Shown here in pieces: positions 8,468 through 16,948 of a stretch of 64,000 nt of DNA (position 1 is the first letter of the stretch; each line of letters opens with the position of its first letter). Location of the stretch: positions 787,882 to 851,881 of the forward strand of contig NZ_JAFMSY010000001.1 in NCBI RefSeq assembly GCF_017916455.1, given 5' to 3'. The notes below the pieces were generated by a model. The model searched no databases and was not told the DNA's origin. It was given only the letters and a program-made list of their open reading frames with translations. The position numbers and the translations under genes were made by a program. The stretch comes from Nocardioides xinjiangensis (GTDB lineage: Bacteria > Actinomycetota > Actinomycetes > Propionibacteriales > Nocardioidaceae).

Positions 8468-9366
8468 AGCCCGGCGAAGAGGTCCTGCTCGAACCCGTCG
8501 GCGTCCACCGGTCCCGGGGTGCCCTTGACCAGGCGGTAGAACTCCTCCGCCCACCACGAGTGGCCGCTCTCGGCGCCGGAGAAGAACTCGCCGTCGGGCT
8601 CGACCTGGGTCCGGTGCTTGGCCAGGGCGTCCATCTTGCGCTGGACCGTGGCGGAGCCGTCGACCCGGGCGCTGATGAGCTCGTCGGGGGTCACGAAGGG
8701 CGGCAGCTTGCCGTCAGGCTCGAGGCCCTTGAACGTCTCGGTGTCGCCCGCCTCGCGCAGCTGGCGGAGGCTGTCGCGCATGCGCGACTCGCTCATCGCG
8801 GTCCAGTAGATCTTCGCGACGTCGTGGGGCTCGCCGAGCTCGAGCTTGTAGGACGGGGCCGCCGCGAGCAGCGCGGCGTACATCGCCACCCGGTGGGCCT
8901 GGATGTGGTCGGGGTGGCCGTAGCCGCCGAACTGGTCGTAGGTGACGAGCACCTGCGGCCGGACCTCGCGGACGACCGTGACGAGCTCGTCGGCGGCCTC
9001 GTTGAGGTCGGCGGTCCAGAACGCGTTGTCGGGGATGGTCTCGGCGGGAACGGCGTGGCCCTCCGGGTGCCAGGCCATGCCGGAGTCGTGGAAGCGGCCG
9101 AACCCGCCGAGGAAGCGGTGGTCGGTGACGCCGAGGACCTTCATCGCCTCCTCGAGCTCGCCGCGACGGTGCTCGCCGAGACCGCCCTGCTCCTCGTAGG
9201 CGAGGTGGGCCAGCTCGGGCACCAGGACCTCGCCCATCTCGCCGGCGGTGCAGGTGACGAGGGTGACGCCGACGCCCTCGTCGACGTAGCGCGCCATGGT
9301 GGCGCCGTTGTTGATGCACTCGTCGTCGGGGTGGGCGTGGACGAGCAGCATGCGGCGGTCGGTCAT
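8464..9366 (-). CDS. mshB: N-acetyl-1-D-myo-inositol-2-amino-2-deoxy-alpha-D-glucopyranoside deacetylase
   Basis: This zinc-dependent LmbE/PIG-L-type deacetylase catalyses the second step of mycothiol biosynthesis, converting GlcNAc-Ins to GlcN-Ins. The 300-aa sequence starts with the LVHAHPDDE motif (zinc ligands near His12 and Asp15) and has GYGHPDH at 149-154 for the third ligand. FGRFHDSGM and the length fit MshB rather than the paralogous Mca. The start has a TAGGCT box 6 bases upstream. It shows that the organism makes mycothiol. Confidence 0.93.
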   Translation of the reverse strand: MTDRRMLLVHAHPDDECINNGATMARYVDEGVGVTLVTCTAGEMGEVLVPELAHLAYEEQGGLGEHRRGELEEAMKVLGVTDHRFLGGFGRFHDSGMAWHPEGHAVPAETIPDNAFWTADLNEAADELVTVVREVRPQVLVTYDQFGGYGHPDHIQAHRVAMYAALLAAAPSYKLELGEPHDVAKIYWTAMSESRMRDSLRQLREAGDTETFKGLEPDGKLPPFVTPDELISARVDGSATVQRKMDALAKHRTQVEPDGEFFSGAESGHSWWAEEFYRLVKGTPGPVDADGFEQDLFAGL

Positions 9367-9372
9367 GCCGCC

Positions 9373-9378
9373 AGCCTA
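9373..9378 (-). promoter_or_regulatory. -10 box of mshB (leaderless)
   Basis: On the minus strand TAGGCT is followed by a 6-base spacer and the ATG at 9366. Confidence 0.5.
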
Positions 9379-9425
9379 GGAGCCGTCACCGACAGCACGG
9401 GACCGACCGGCCGCGGGACGTGGGG

Positions 9426-9722
9426 TCAGGCCCGCTTGAGGCGTCGGGGCGCGTCCGGGAGGTCGACGGGCGCCGGCGGGACCGGCGCCGCCTCGGTCCC
9501 GAGGTCCGGGCGGGCGTCCTCCTCGTCGAGCCACCCGTCGTGGGTGTCGACCAGCACCTCCAGCATGAAGCCCGGGGCATCGCTCAGGACCGCCCACGGG
9601 TGGTCCTCGTCGTCGTCCTCCCCTGCCAGGCGCTCCCGCTCCAGGCGCGCCTCGAACCCGTCGGCCCGCAGCCGCGCCACGACCGCCCGCGCGTCGTCCT
9701 CGTCGAAGAAGATTGCCCTCAC
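9426..9722 (-). CDS. small hypothetical protein
   Basis: The product is 98 aa from the GTG at 9722; an in-frame ATG at 9743 would add 7 residues. It starts VRAIFFDEDDARAVVARLRADGFEARL, a beta-alpha-beta pattern of the ferredoxin-like or DUF-type small proteins. A SDAPGFMLEVLVDTHDGWLDEE segment follows, then a proline-rich tail ending in basic RRLKRA. It is acidic overall and probably cytoplasmic. It lies between mshB and the end of the glycosylation operon, same strand. Function is not recognisable. Confidence 0.65.
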   Translation of the reverse strand: MRAIFFDEDDARAVVARLRADGFEARLERERLAGEDDDEDHPWAVLSDAPGFMLEVLVDTHDGWLDEEDARPDLGTEAAPVPPAPVDLPDAPRRLKRA

Positions 9723-9767
9723 AGCCCCATGCTGCCACCTCACGCCCGCGGGAGAGGGGCCTGCGAC

Positions 9768-12700
9768 TCAGTCGCGCCGCTCCCACAGCGACACATCCGA
9801 CACCTCGACCGCCCGGCACCCGGCCGCGTCGAGCACCGTGAACGTGAGGGCGTCGACCCGGCGCGAGGCGCGCCAGAACGCCGACGAGTCGAGCGGCACG
9901 AGCTGGCGCCCGGGGACGGCGTCGAACGTCCGACCGGGAGCGTCGCCGAAGGTGCTCGGCGCCTCCCAGGACAAGCGGACGACCGGCGGCGTCGCGCCCG
10001 GGACCTCGGCCTCGCACCCCACGTCGAATGCGACCAGGCCGGCCCGGCGACCATCCGCGACCGCCGGCAGCGGCACCGTGAAGGAGGGCGAGGCAAGGTC
10101 GAGCCGCCCCGAGCCGTCGACCTCCGACAGCTCCGAGATGCCGTCGATCGAGTCGAGAGACCCTCCCCACGACGCCGGCAGGCGGTCGAGGTCCTCGCGT
10201 CCGAACGCCCGCTCGAAGAGCCACGCGTGGTAGCGCTGCCGGTCGACGTCGCCGGCGGCGACGGTGACCGTGCGGTCGGCAGCCGCAGACAGGGCGTCGG
10301 GAAGGCGCCGGTCCAGGCCGATCACGCCGCCCGCCGCCCGCGAGGTGACGCGCCTGCTCGAGCCGTCGGGGAGGACGAGGGTCGCCCCGTCCTCGAGGAC
10401 CAGGGCGGCTGCGGGGTCGGCGAGCCGGACGGCCGACGAGGTCCGGGAGACTCCGCGGTCCCACTCGGCGTCGGAGGTGTCGTCGAGCGACAGGCTCACC
10501 GGCTGGTCGGCACTCTGAGGGGGCTTCCGCCCGCGCAGACCCAGGATGAAGCCGTCCTGCTCGTAGGGAGTGTAGGCGCTCTCGAGGTAGCGGGCGAGGA
10601 GAGGTGTGCGCAGGGCGAGCCCGCCACCGTCATGGACGATGTTCCCGAGCGGCTGGAGCAGCACGGCGACCGGGGGACGGGACCGGCGGAGCTCACGGAT
10701 GGTCCTGCGCTGGTCGGCCGGGAGGGGGGCGTTGTAGGCAGCCGTCACCTTCACCGCCGGGCGCCGGCCGAGGTAGTAGTACTGCGCGTTGCGCGAGGTG
10801 GCGTCGTAGTAGGGCGCTCCTGGGGCGAGCTCCTCGTCGAGGATGCGGCCCAGGCGGACGGTCTGGTCGAGGTTCAGCGGATCCCCGGGTGCGGCGCGGC
10901 CCCAGCCGGGCAGGCCCACCTCGGAGCCGTCGACGAGATCGCCCGACGCGACGAACGGCTGCGCCGCCGCGAGCACGCTGGCCGGCTGCACGACCCACCC
11001 GAAGAGGCCGGAGGCGGCGGCGAGGAGTCCGAGGGCCAGCGCTGCGCGGCCGCTCGGGCGGAGACGACCCCACACCAGAGCCGGGATCACCAGGGCGAGG
11101 ACGAACGACGTCATCAGGCCGGCGCGGGACACGCCGCCGGGGTCCACGCGTCCCATGACGTAGGGCAGCACGCCGCCGACGAACAGGGCCAGGAAGACGG
11201 TCCGAGCAAGCACCTCGCCGCGCCACCGGCGGGCGCGGAGCTCCGCCAGCGCCACGAGGCTGCACAGCACGAGGCCCACCACCCAGAGCATGCGGAGCAC
11301 GTCCACGAGCAACGGTGTGCCGCCGCCGCCGACGAGAACGGGGTCCCACGGGATGCCGTACGCCGCCGTATTGACCTCCGCGTTGCTGAGGACGTACGTC
11401 AGAGCGGCCGCCAGCATGGCACCGAGCGGCGTCATCACGGCGAGGAGTCCCACCAACGCCACGGCGGCGGCCGGCAGCGCCAGCCGTGCGATCCCGCCGC
11501 TGGTGAGCAGATCAACAGCCGACTTCACGGCCAGAGCGCCGGCGGCGATCGCAAGCACCAACCCCTGGGCCGGCGCTGCCAGCACGAGCACCGGGGTCCC
11601 GACCACCCAGACGACGAGCCACCACTGCGGACGGGCGCGCAGTCGCGGCGACACCAGGAGCCAGCCGACGGCAACCAGGAACGCCCACGTGAGACCGCTG
11701 AGGGGCGGCAGCCCGCTGACGGTGGGTCCGGCCCCGACGACCGTCACCAGGCCGGCGAGCACCAGGCTGCCGCTCGCCCACAGGACGACCAGGAAGATCA
11801 CCGCGGCGAGCAGCGCCGAGAACAGGCGGACCGATTCCGTGTGTGCGGCGGCGGACCCGTCGAAGAACAGGGAGGCAAGGAGCGCCGCGGCGTCGTCCTG
11901 CGCCAACCCGTGGGCGGGCTGGTGGTCGATGTACGGGAGCTCGCCCGCGCGGTAGCGGAACCAGCCGATGAGCGCCTCGCCGTAGTGGTAGTCGTCCGGG
12001 CTGACGACGGGTGGGCGCGTGGCGCCGTACATGGCGGCCAGGAGGATCGGCAGCGCTGCTGCCGGCGAGAGCGGCCGTCCGCCCTGGTCGCGCTCGTCCG
12101 CCCCGGCGCGAGGGCGCAGGCGCAGCGCACAGAGGACCACGCCGGCTGCTGCGACGATCCAGCACAAGATCATCAGCCCGGGGCTGGAGTCGTAGGTGTC
12201 GACCGATCCATCGGGAAGCCGCAGCCGTGCCGGCTGCAGGGCGAGCACCAGCAGCGGCATGGCGCACTGCGGCAGGCCGACGAACCACCGCCGCACCGGC
12301 TCGGCGCCATCGCCCCGCCGGGCCCTCCACAGCTCATGGATCGCAGCTCCGGCGCCGAAGGCCCCGACGAGAGCCGGCAGGGGCAGATCGGCCACGAGCT
12401 CCGCCACCCCGAGCGTCGTACGGGAGAGCGCGGCGGTCATAGCGACCGGGACCAAGGCCCAGAGCAGGCACCCGAGCACCGAGGTGGATGCCGCCAGCGG
12501 CGTCAGGACAGTCCCGGCGCGCCGGGTCAGGAGCGTCTCGAGGGAGATCGCGAGACCCGCGACGACCGCCAGCCCGACCATGCTCGCGGAGAGGCTGAGC
12601 CCGAGGGCGAGAGCGCCCAGGGCGACCGCGCCCGGGCACGCCCACCAGAGCAGATGCGTGGCGAGGCCAGCACGTCGTCGAGCGTCGGTCTGGGCGCTGA

Positions 12701-12968
12701 GGGCCGCCGTGACGGCGAGGCCGACGAGCACCCCGGCGACCACGCCGAGGGGCAGCGCGACGACGTCGCCGCCCTTGCGGCCGCCACCGAAGGAGAGCCC
12801 ACCCGCCACCAGCCCGGTGAAGTGCTGGGCCGGCTGCACGCTGAGCGCGGCCGCCACGACGAGGACGCCGGCCAACGTGCCGTGCACGGCGGCGGCGAAG
12901 CGCCCGAGAAGGCCCGCAGCCGGAGCGACCGGTGTGCGCGCCGACCGGTCAGCCACAGCGTGCCTCAC
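9768..12968 (-). CDS. large polytopic membrane protein, GT-C glycosyltransferase-like, with C-terminal extracytoplasmic domain
   Basis: The product is 1066 aa. Residues about 15-610 contain roughly a dozen or more hydrophobic helices. A predicted external loop between early helices reads PDDYHYGEALIGWFRYRAGELPY, an acidic aromatic loop of the kind that carries the catalytic Asp in GT-C polyprenyl-phosphate-sugar transferases. Residues about 640-1066 are soluble and beta-rich, with no recognised domain. The ATG overlaps the upstream GT2 stop by 4 bases. It is the last gene of the operon. GT-C assignment is inference from topology and the loop; other large envelope proteins are possible. Confidence 0.8.
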   Translation of the reverse strand: MRHAVADRSARTPVAPAAGLLGRFAAAVHGTLAGVLVVAAALSVQPAQHFTGLVAGGLSFGGGRKGGDVVALPLGVVAGVLVGLAVTAALSAQTDARRRAGLATHLLWWACPGAVALGALALGLSLSASMVGLAVVAGLAISLETLLTRRAGTVLTPLAASTSVLGCLLWALVPVAMTAALSRTTLGVAELVADLPLPALVGAFGAGAAIHELWRARRGDGAEPVRRWFVGLPQCAMPLLVLALQPARLRLPDGSVDTYDSSPGLMILCWIVAAAGVVLCALRLRPRAGADERDQGGRPLSPAAALPILLAAMYGATRPPVVSPDDYHYGEALIGWFRYRAGELPYIDHQPAHGLAQDDAAALLASLFFDGSAAAHTESVRLFSALLAAVIFLVVLWASGSLVLAGLVTVVGAGPTVSGLPPLSGLTWAFLVAVGWLLVSPRLRARPQWWLVVWVVGTPVLVLAAPAQGLVLAIAAGALAVKSAVDLLTSGGIARLALPAAAVALVGLLAVMTPLGAMLAAALTYVLSNAEVNTAAYGIPWDPVLVGGGGTPLLVDVLRMLWVVGLVLCSLVALAELRARRWRGEVLARTVFLALFVGGVLPYVMGRVDPGGVSRAGLMTSFVLALVIPALVWGRLRPSGRAALALGLLAAASGLFGWVVQPASVLAAAQPFVASGDLVDGSEVGLPGWGRAAPGDPLNLDQTVRLGRILDEELAPGAPYYDATSRNAQYYYLGRRPAVKVTAAYNAPLPADQRRTIRELRRSRPPVAVLLQPLGNIVHDGGGLALRTPLLARYLESAYTPYEQDGFILGLRGRKPPQSADQPVSLSLDDTSDAEWDRGVSRTSSAVRLADPAAALVLEDGATLVLPDGSSRRVTSRAAGGVIGLDRRLPDALSAAADRTVTVAAGDVDRQRYHAWLFERAFGREDLDRLPASWGGSLDSIDGISELSEVDGSGRLDLASPSFTVPLPAVADGRRAGLVAFDVGCEAEVPGATPPVVRLSWEAPSTFGDAPGRTFDAVPGRQLVPLDSSAFWRASRRVDALTFTVLDAAGCRAVEVSDVSLWERRD

Positions 12969-13756
12969 GGGTTGTACCTGCCGGTGCAGGCGCGGGCGAG
13001 CGTCCGGAGCAGGTCGACGTTGCCGGACAGGCCGCTGATCTTGGTGGGAACCTCCCCCTGGGGGTAGACCCGGCTGGTGGGCAGCTCGACGCAGCGGTAG
13101 CCCAGGCGAGGCACGCGATAGCTCAGGTAGGCGAGCAGCTCGTAGGACTGGAACACGTCGCGGAACGGCGCCACGCGGGGGTCGCGCAGGACCTCGCTCC
13201 GGTAGCCCCGGAAGCCCTGGGTCGTGTCCGTCCAGCGGTGCCGGGACGCCAGGGACAGGACGGGGGCGTGGATCGAGCGGATCGCGAGGTGTCGAAGGCG
13301 GGGGGTGTTTACCGACGTCCCCCCGGGGACGAAGCGCGACGCCTGCACGAAGTGCACCCCCTCCCGCATAGCTGCGACGAACGCCGCGATCGGAGAGGGG
13401 TCGTCCTTGTCGTTGCCGTCGATGGTGACGATGCCGTCATAGCCCTCGTCGAGCGCAAAGGCGTAGGCGCAGCGCAGCTGGGCGCTCAGCCTGCCCGGAC
13501 CCGTCTTCCGCAACATGCCCGAGACCATCGTCTCGTCGAGGAGCGCAGGCGACAGCGACCCGTCCGTCGACCCGCCGTCGGCGATGATGACGTCGGCGGT
13601 GTCCGGGACACCCAGCGCCGCCATGCGGTGCAGCAGCGAGGCGATGCGCTCCCCCTCGTTGATCACCGGGACCACGACGCAGTAGTCGTGACGACGGCCC
13701 TCCCACCGTTCGACCCGGTGTGCGGGGACCTGCCAGTTCGTGCGGTCGTGTGCCAT
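12965..13756 (-). CDS. family 2 glycosyltransferase (DPM1/GtrB-like, soluble)
   Basis: The product is 263 aa. The GT-A fold is visible: DYCVVVPVINEGERI at about 24-38, ADVIIADGGSTDGS at about 54-67, then GIVTIDGNDKDDPSPI, where the DxND motif supplies the metal/nucleotide-binding aspartates, and a TQGFRGYRSEVL acceptor-side motif. No membrane helices are seen. Family logic suggests transfer of a sugar to polyprenyl phosphate at the inner face. The start at 13756 follows a 9-bp gap after the SMR gene. Confidence 0.88.
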   Translation of the reverse strand: MAHDRTNWQVPAHRVERWEGRRHDYCVVVPVINEGERIASLLHRMAALGVPDTADVIIADGGSTDGSLSPALLDETMVSGMLRKTGPGRLSAQLRCAYAFALDEGYDGIVTIDGNDKDDPSPIAAFVAAMREGVHFVQASRFVPGGTSVNTPRLRHLAIRSIHAPVLSLASRHRWTDTTQGFRGYRSEVLRDPRVAPFRDVFQSYELLAYLSYRVPRLGYRCVELPTSRVYPQGEVPTKISGLSGNVDLLRTLARACTGRYNP

Positions 13757-13764
13757 CGGTCCCC

Positions 13765-14121
13765 CTAGACGGACTTGAGTGAGATCAGGGTCACGCCCGC
13801 GACCACCAGCAGGATGCCGACGACGGTCGAGACCGGCAGCGGCTCTCTGAAGAAGACCACCGACCCGATCGCCACTGCCGCGATGGCCCCGGACGTGAGG
13901 ATGGGGTGGGCGACGTTGATCGGCAGGCTCGTGAGTGACGCGGCGTAGACCAGGAACGCGGCACCGTAGAGGAACAAGCCGGTCCAGAAGGGCCAGTTGA
14001 GCAGGGCGGCCACGGGGTCGGACAGGGACGGCATCGTCCGTGGCGCCGTCACCGCCCGCTTGACGAGCAGGCTCGCGGCGGCGTTGGACAGGATGCCGCT
14101 GAGCAGCAGGACCCACCTCAC
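13765..14121 (-). CDS. SMR/EamA-type four-helix membrane protein, candidate lipid-linked-sugar flippase
   Basis: The product is 118 aa with four transmembrane helices (residues about 1-20, 42-62, 70-92, 97-117). It begins MRWVLLLSGILSNAAASLLVKRA and has VYAASLTSLPINVAHPILTSG, resembling ArnE/ArnF and other small-multidrug-resistance relatives that flip undecaprenyl-linked sugars. The gene overlaps the upstream isomerase gene by 4 bases and precedes a GT2, which supports a flippase role over drug export. Substrate is inferred from context only. Confidence 0.8.
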   Translation of the reverse strand: MRWVLLLSGILSNAAASLLVKRAVTAPRTMPSLSDPVAALLNWPFWTGLFLYGAAFLVYAASLTSLPINVAHPILTSGAIAAVAIGSVVFFREPLPVSTVVGILLVVAGVTLISLKSV

Positions 14122-14939
14122 GCGGCACCCCCGTAGGTCGAGACGGCGAAGTCCGCGGCCCGCTCCACGGACGCGGTCGCCGGCTCGTCGGTCGTCATAA
14201 CCATCTCGATGCAGGCGACCCGATCGGCGAGGGCGGCCCGCAGCGCTGCCGGCGCTCGGCGGTGATCGCTCGCACCGTCGCCCAAGGGGGCCAGGCCCGG
14301 CTCGCTGAGGTGGACGTGACCCACGAGGTCGGCCACCTCGTCCACGACGAGCGGCACGTCCTCCTCGTTCATGGCGCAGGCCCCCAGGTCGAGCTGCATG
14401 CGGATCGCCTCGTGGGCCACGAGCCGGACGATGCGAGCGGTCTCCGACGACGTCGTCATGAAGTTGGCTCCGTAGGCCTCCGGGTTGGGCTCGAGCGTGA
14501 TGCGCACCCTGTGGCGCTGCGCTCGGTCACCGAGCTGCCGGAAGAACTCGACGGCGATGGCATCCGTCGCGTCGTCGGCGAGGCCGGAACGGTCGCGGTT
14601 GCGCGGCGACCCGAAGACGAGGTGCCGTGCTCCGAGCCCGCCACCCACGCGGCAGACCGCGTCGAGGTAGTCGATCATCCGTGCCCTGACCGACGGGGGA
14701 CCGAACAGGTTGAGACCAGCGGTCCCGAAGAGCAGCGACTGCATCCCGACGATCTCCAGGCCGCGCGCGTCCCAGGCGCTCCTGACCGACGCGACCTCGG
14801 AGTCGGACACGGTCGTCACGTCCTCGAAGTACTTGCCCGGCGCGACGTCGACGGCGTCGATCCCGCGCTCGCGGAGCAGGGCGGCGACCCGCTGGTCGTC
14901 CTCGGGCGCCCACGCGATGTTGGAGATGCTGATCCTCAT
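14118..14939 (-). CDS. sugar phosphate isomerase/epimerase-like TIM-barrel protein
   Basis: The product is 273 aa of the AP-endonuclease-2-like xylose isomerase fold. It begins MRISISNIAWAPEDDQRVAALL. Metal-ligand positions are suggested by RITLEPNPEAYG (Glu), QLDLGACAMN (Asp) and VGHVHLSEPG (His), with ACIEMVM near the end. Its location between an epimerase-like gene and the flippase gene suggests it helps make the sugar that is exported. The ATG start overlaps the upstream stop by 4 bases. Confidence 0.85.
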   Translation of the reverse strand: MRISISNIAWAPEDDQRVAALLRERGIDAVDVAPGKYFEDVTTVSDSEVASVRSAWDARGLEIVGMQSLLFGTAGLNLFGPPSVRARMIDYLDAVCRVGGGLGARHLVFGSPRNRDRSGLADDATDAIAVEFFRQLGDRAQRHRVRITLEPNPEAYGANFMTTSSETARIVRLVAHEAIRMQLDLGACAMNEEDVPLVVDEVADLVGHVHLSEPGLAPLGDGASDHRRAPAALRAALADRVACIEMVMTTDEPATASVERAADFAVSTYGGAA

Positions 14940-15718
14940 GAGGCCGGCTCCGCGGCCGCTGCGGCGCTCTGCGCGTAGGACCTCACGGCCATGATCGTGT
15001 CGGCGGCCGAGTAGTGGTAGTCGCCGGTTCCGCGGACGACGTCCGCGTGCCGCGTGCGGAAGTCGTAGCGGGCCACGGGGCGCGCGAGGTGGTTCTCGAA
15101 GGGGCGCCCGAAGCCGAGCCGCGCGACGGTGGCGACGTCGACCGGCTCCGCCGTCAGGTGCACCAGGGACAGGCCGGCCCCGAGCGCCGAGTCGATGTCC
15201 CACCACAGGTTGACCATCGGGTAGAACTGGAACACGCCGCGCGAGTCGACGGCGTCCAGATTGTTGTCGTGGAGCAGGTCGAAGATCACGTTCTTCCGCA
15301 GGCCCGGGCCCACGAGGCCCGGCAGTCGCACGACCAGGTGGCGATCGAATCTCTCCTGCACGAACTCCTCGAGCCGGCGCCTGTTGGCGCCGTAGGCGTG
15401 GAGTCCGTCGGTCCGCACCACGCTCGACTCGTCGACCCCGGTGGGGTCACCGAAGACGTCGACGGTGCTGATGAGCACGAACCGCTCGGACGTGACGCGG
15501 TCGAGGTGCTCGATGAGGCCGTCGATGGTCCGACGGTCGGCGTCGGGATCGGCGTTGGCCTTCCACTTCTGCGCGGGCGCCCCGGCGCAGACGACCGTCT
15601 CGAAGGCCCCACCGTCGATACCCGCGATGTCGGACGACCGGAACTGGTGCTCGAAGCCCCGCTGCCGCTTCAGGGTCGACCCGACGAAGCCCGAGTGCCC
15701 GATGAGCGCCGACGTCAC
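14936..15718 (-). CDS. NAD-dependent epimerase/dehydratase-like (extended SDR) protein
   Basis: The product is 260 aa and starts with a Rossmann motif, ALIGHSGFVGSTL (GxxGxxG). An SDR-like strand follows (FVLISTVDVFGDPTG) and HAYGANRRRLEEF, a YxxxN variant in place of the usual YxxxK at the catalytic position. VVRLPGLVGPGLRKN matches the post-catalytic region. The replacement of Lys by Asn in that motif makes classical SDR chemistry uncertain. It sits in the middle of the operon, 60 bp after the FAD oxidoreductase gene. Confidence 0.82.
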   Translation of the reverse strand: MTSALIGHSGFVGSTLKRQRGFEHQFRSSDIAGIDGGAFETVVCAGAPAQKWKANADPDADRRTIDGLIEHLDRVTSERFVLISTVDVFGDPTGVDESSVVRTDGLHAYGANRRRLEEFVQERFDRHLVVRLPGLVGPGLRKNVIFDLLHDNNLDAVDSRGVFQFYPMVNLWWDIDSALGAGLSLVHLTAEPVDVATVARLGFGRPFENHLARPVARYDFRTRHADVVRGTGDYHYSAADTIMAVRSYAQSAAAAAEPAS

Positions 15719-15778
15719 GAGCGGGAGCCCCTGAGCCGGGGGGCGCCGCTCGTGCCTGCGTGTGGCAGGCGCGGGGGG

Positions 15779-16948
15779 TCACAGGGCGTAGGCATCGAGT
15801 TCCTCCAGGACGTCGTAGATGTTGTCGATCTTGCCGCCGAGCACCGAGAAGAAGCCCGGGAGGTCGGCGTTGCTCTCGAAGAGGATCGGCCGGGCGTCGT
15901 TGGCCTCATTCTTCATCAGCACGGTCTTCACCTCGAACAGGGACTCCACGTACGACGCGTCCGCGATGCCGGGCATGTACCGAGCGACGTCCCGCAGCAT
16001 CCACGCCGCCCGGGTCCCACCCTCGTAGTCGCTGAGCCGGCCGTAGGGGTCGATGCCCGGTCGGTCGACCCACTGCAGGTGCGGCGTGTAGCGCACATGC
16101 GTGAGCGTGTGCAGCTGCCTGGCGGGGAAGGGCATCATCGAGTAGAACGGCCCGTCCATGACGGTGACCCCGATGTCGCGGAGCGGGTGGGGCAGGTCGA
16201 GCAGCGCGATCTCGGTGATCTCCTGCTTGAGACCGGTGCGCACACCGCCGAAGTCGCCGGCGATCTGATTCAGCCCTGCGTAGGTGCAGTTGAAGGCCAA
16301 CCGGGTCACCAGGATGTCCTCGGCCGCCGTGGCGCCGCCGGGGGTCCGGACACCCTCCTCGCCCGACTCGACGTGGACGACGAGCTCGTGCTCCGACGCG
16401 CGCCTCACCGCCGTCGCTCGCGTCGACAGCCGCACCTCGACCCCGCACCTCGCCAGCTCCTCGCGAGCCCACGCCGCGAGGACGGATGCGTCGAACGCCC
16501 ACTCCTGCACGTCGAAGACCGACTCCACCAGCCGCGGCGCGAACAGGGACGCGACCGCCTCGTCTGCCGGACGGAGGGACGCTCCGATCTCGCGGCAGAA
16601 CCGGACGAACTGCCTCGAGGTGACCTTGGAGTTGCGGCGCGCGATGGCGTAGGTCTTGGTGAAGTCGCGCTTCACCGCGTCCGGCCAGTCCGCGACGAAC
16701 CTCGGCAGGTTGACCCGGCTGCGGAACGCCGTGGTGAAGCTGCGCGGGTAGTGGTAGCCGTTGTGCACGCGCGCCTGATTGTTGAACGACGCGCGGCTGA
16801 GCAGGCGTGGCTCCCTCTCGACCACGCACACCCGTTCCAGCCCCCGTTGTCGGACGAGGTAGGCGGCGATGCATGCCCCGTAGAACCCGCCCCCCACCAC
16901 GACCGCGTCCCACGTGCCGCCCCGTGGGGGTGCGGCCGCGTCACTCAT
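15779..16948 (-). CDS. FAD-dependent oxidoreductase (DAO-type)
   Basis: The product is 389 aa. The N-terminal dinucleotide-binding motif AVVVGGGFYGACIAAYL and the VVEREPRLLSRAS segment identify a DAO/glycine-oxidase-type flavoprotein. NNQARVHNGYHYPRS resembles the substrate-side loop of sugar-acting members. The C-terminal FFSVLGGKIDNIYDVLE contains the second FAD contact. It overlaps the upstream GT2 by 8 bases. Oxidation of a sugar or a sugar-nucleotide intermediate is inferred from the operon. Confidence 0.85.
   Translation of the reverse strand: MSDAAAPPRGGTWDAVVVGGGFYGACIAAYLVRQRGLERVCVVEREPRLLSRASFNNQARVHNGYHYPRSFTTAFRSRVNLPRFVADWPDAVKRDFTKTYAIARRNSKVTSRQFVRFCREIGASLRPADEAVASLFAPRLVESVFDVQEWAFDASVLAAWAREELARCGVEVRLSTRATAVRRASEHELVVHVESGEEGVRTPGGATAAEDILVTRLAFNCTYAGLNQIAGDFGGVRTGLKQEITEIALLDLPHPLRDIGVTVMDGPFYSMMPFPARQLHTLTHVRYTPHLQWVDRPGIDPYGRLSDYEGGTRAAWMLRDVARYMPGIADASYVESLFEVKTVLMKNEANDARPILFESNADLPGFFSVLGGKIDNIYDVLEELDAYAL

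Noticed and set aside
9420..13067. A frame of more than 1200 codons on the plus strand across the GT-C-like gene
   Set aside because: It is Arg/Gly/His/Gln-rich with no domain, antisense to a gene with clear membrane helices and motifs.
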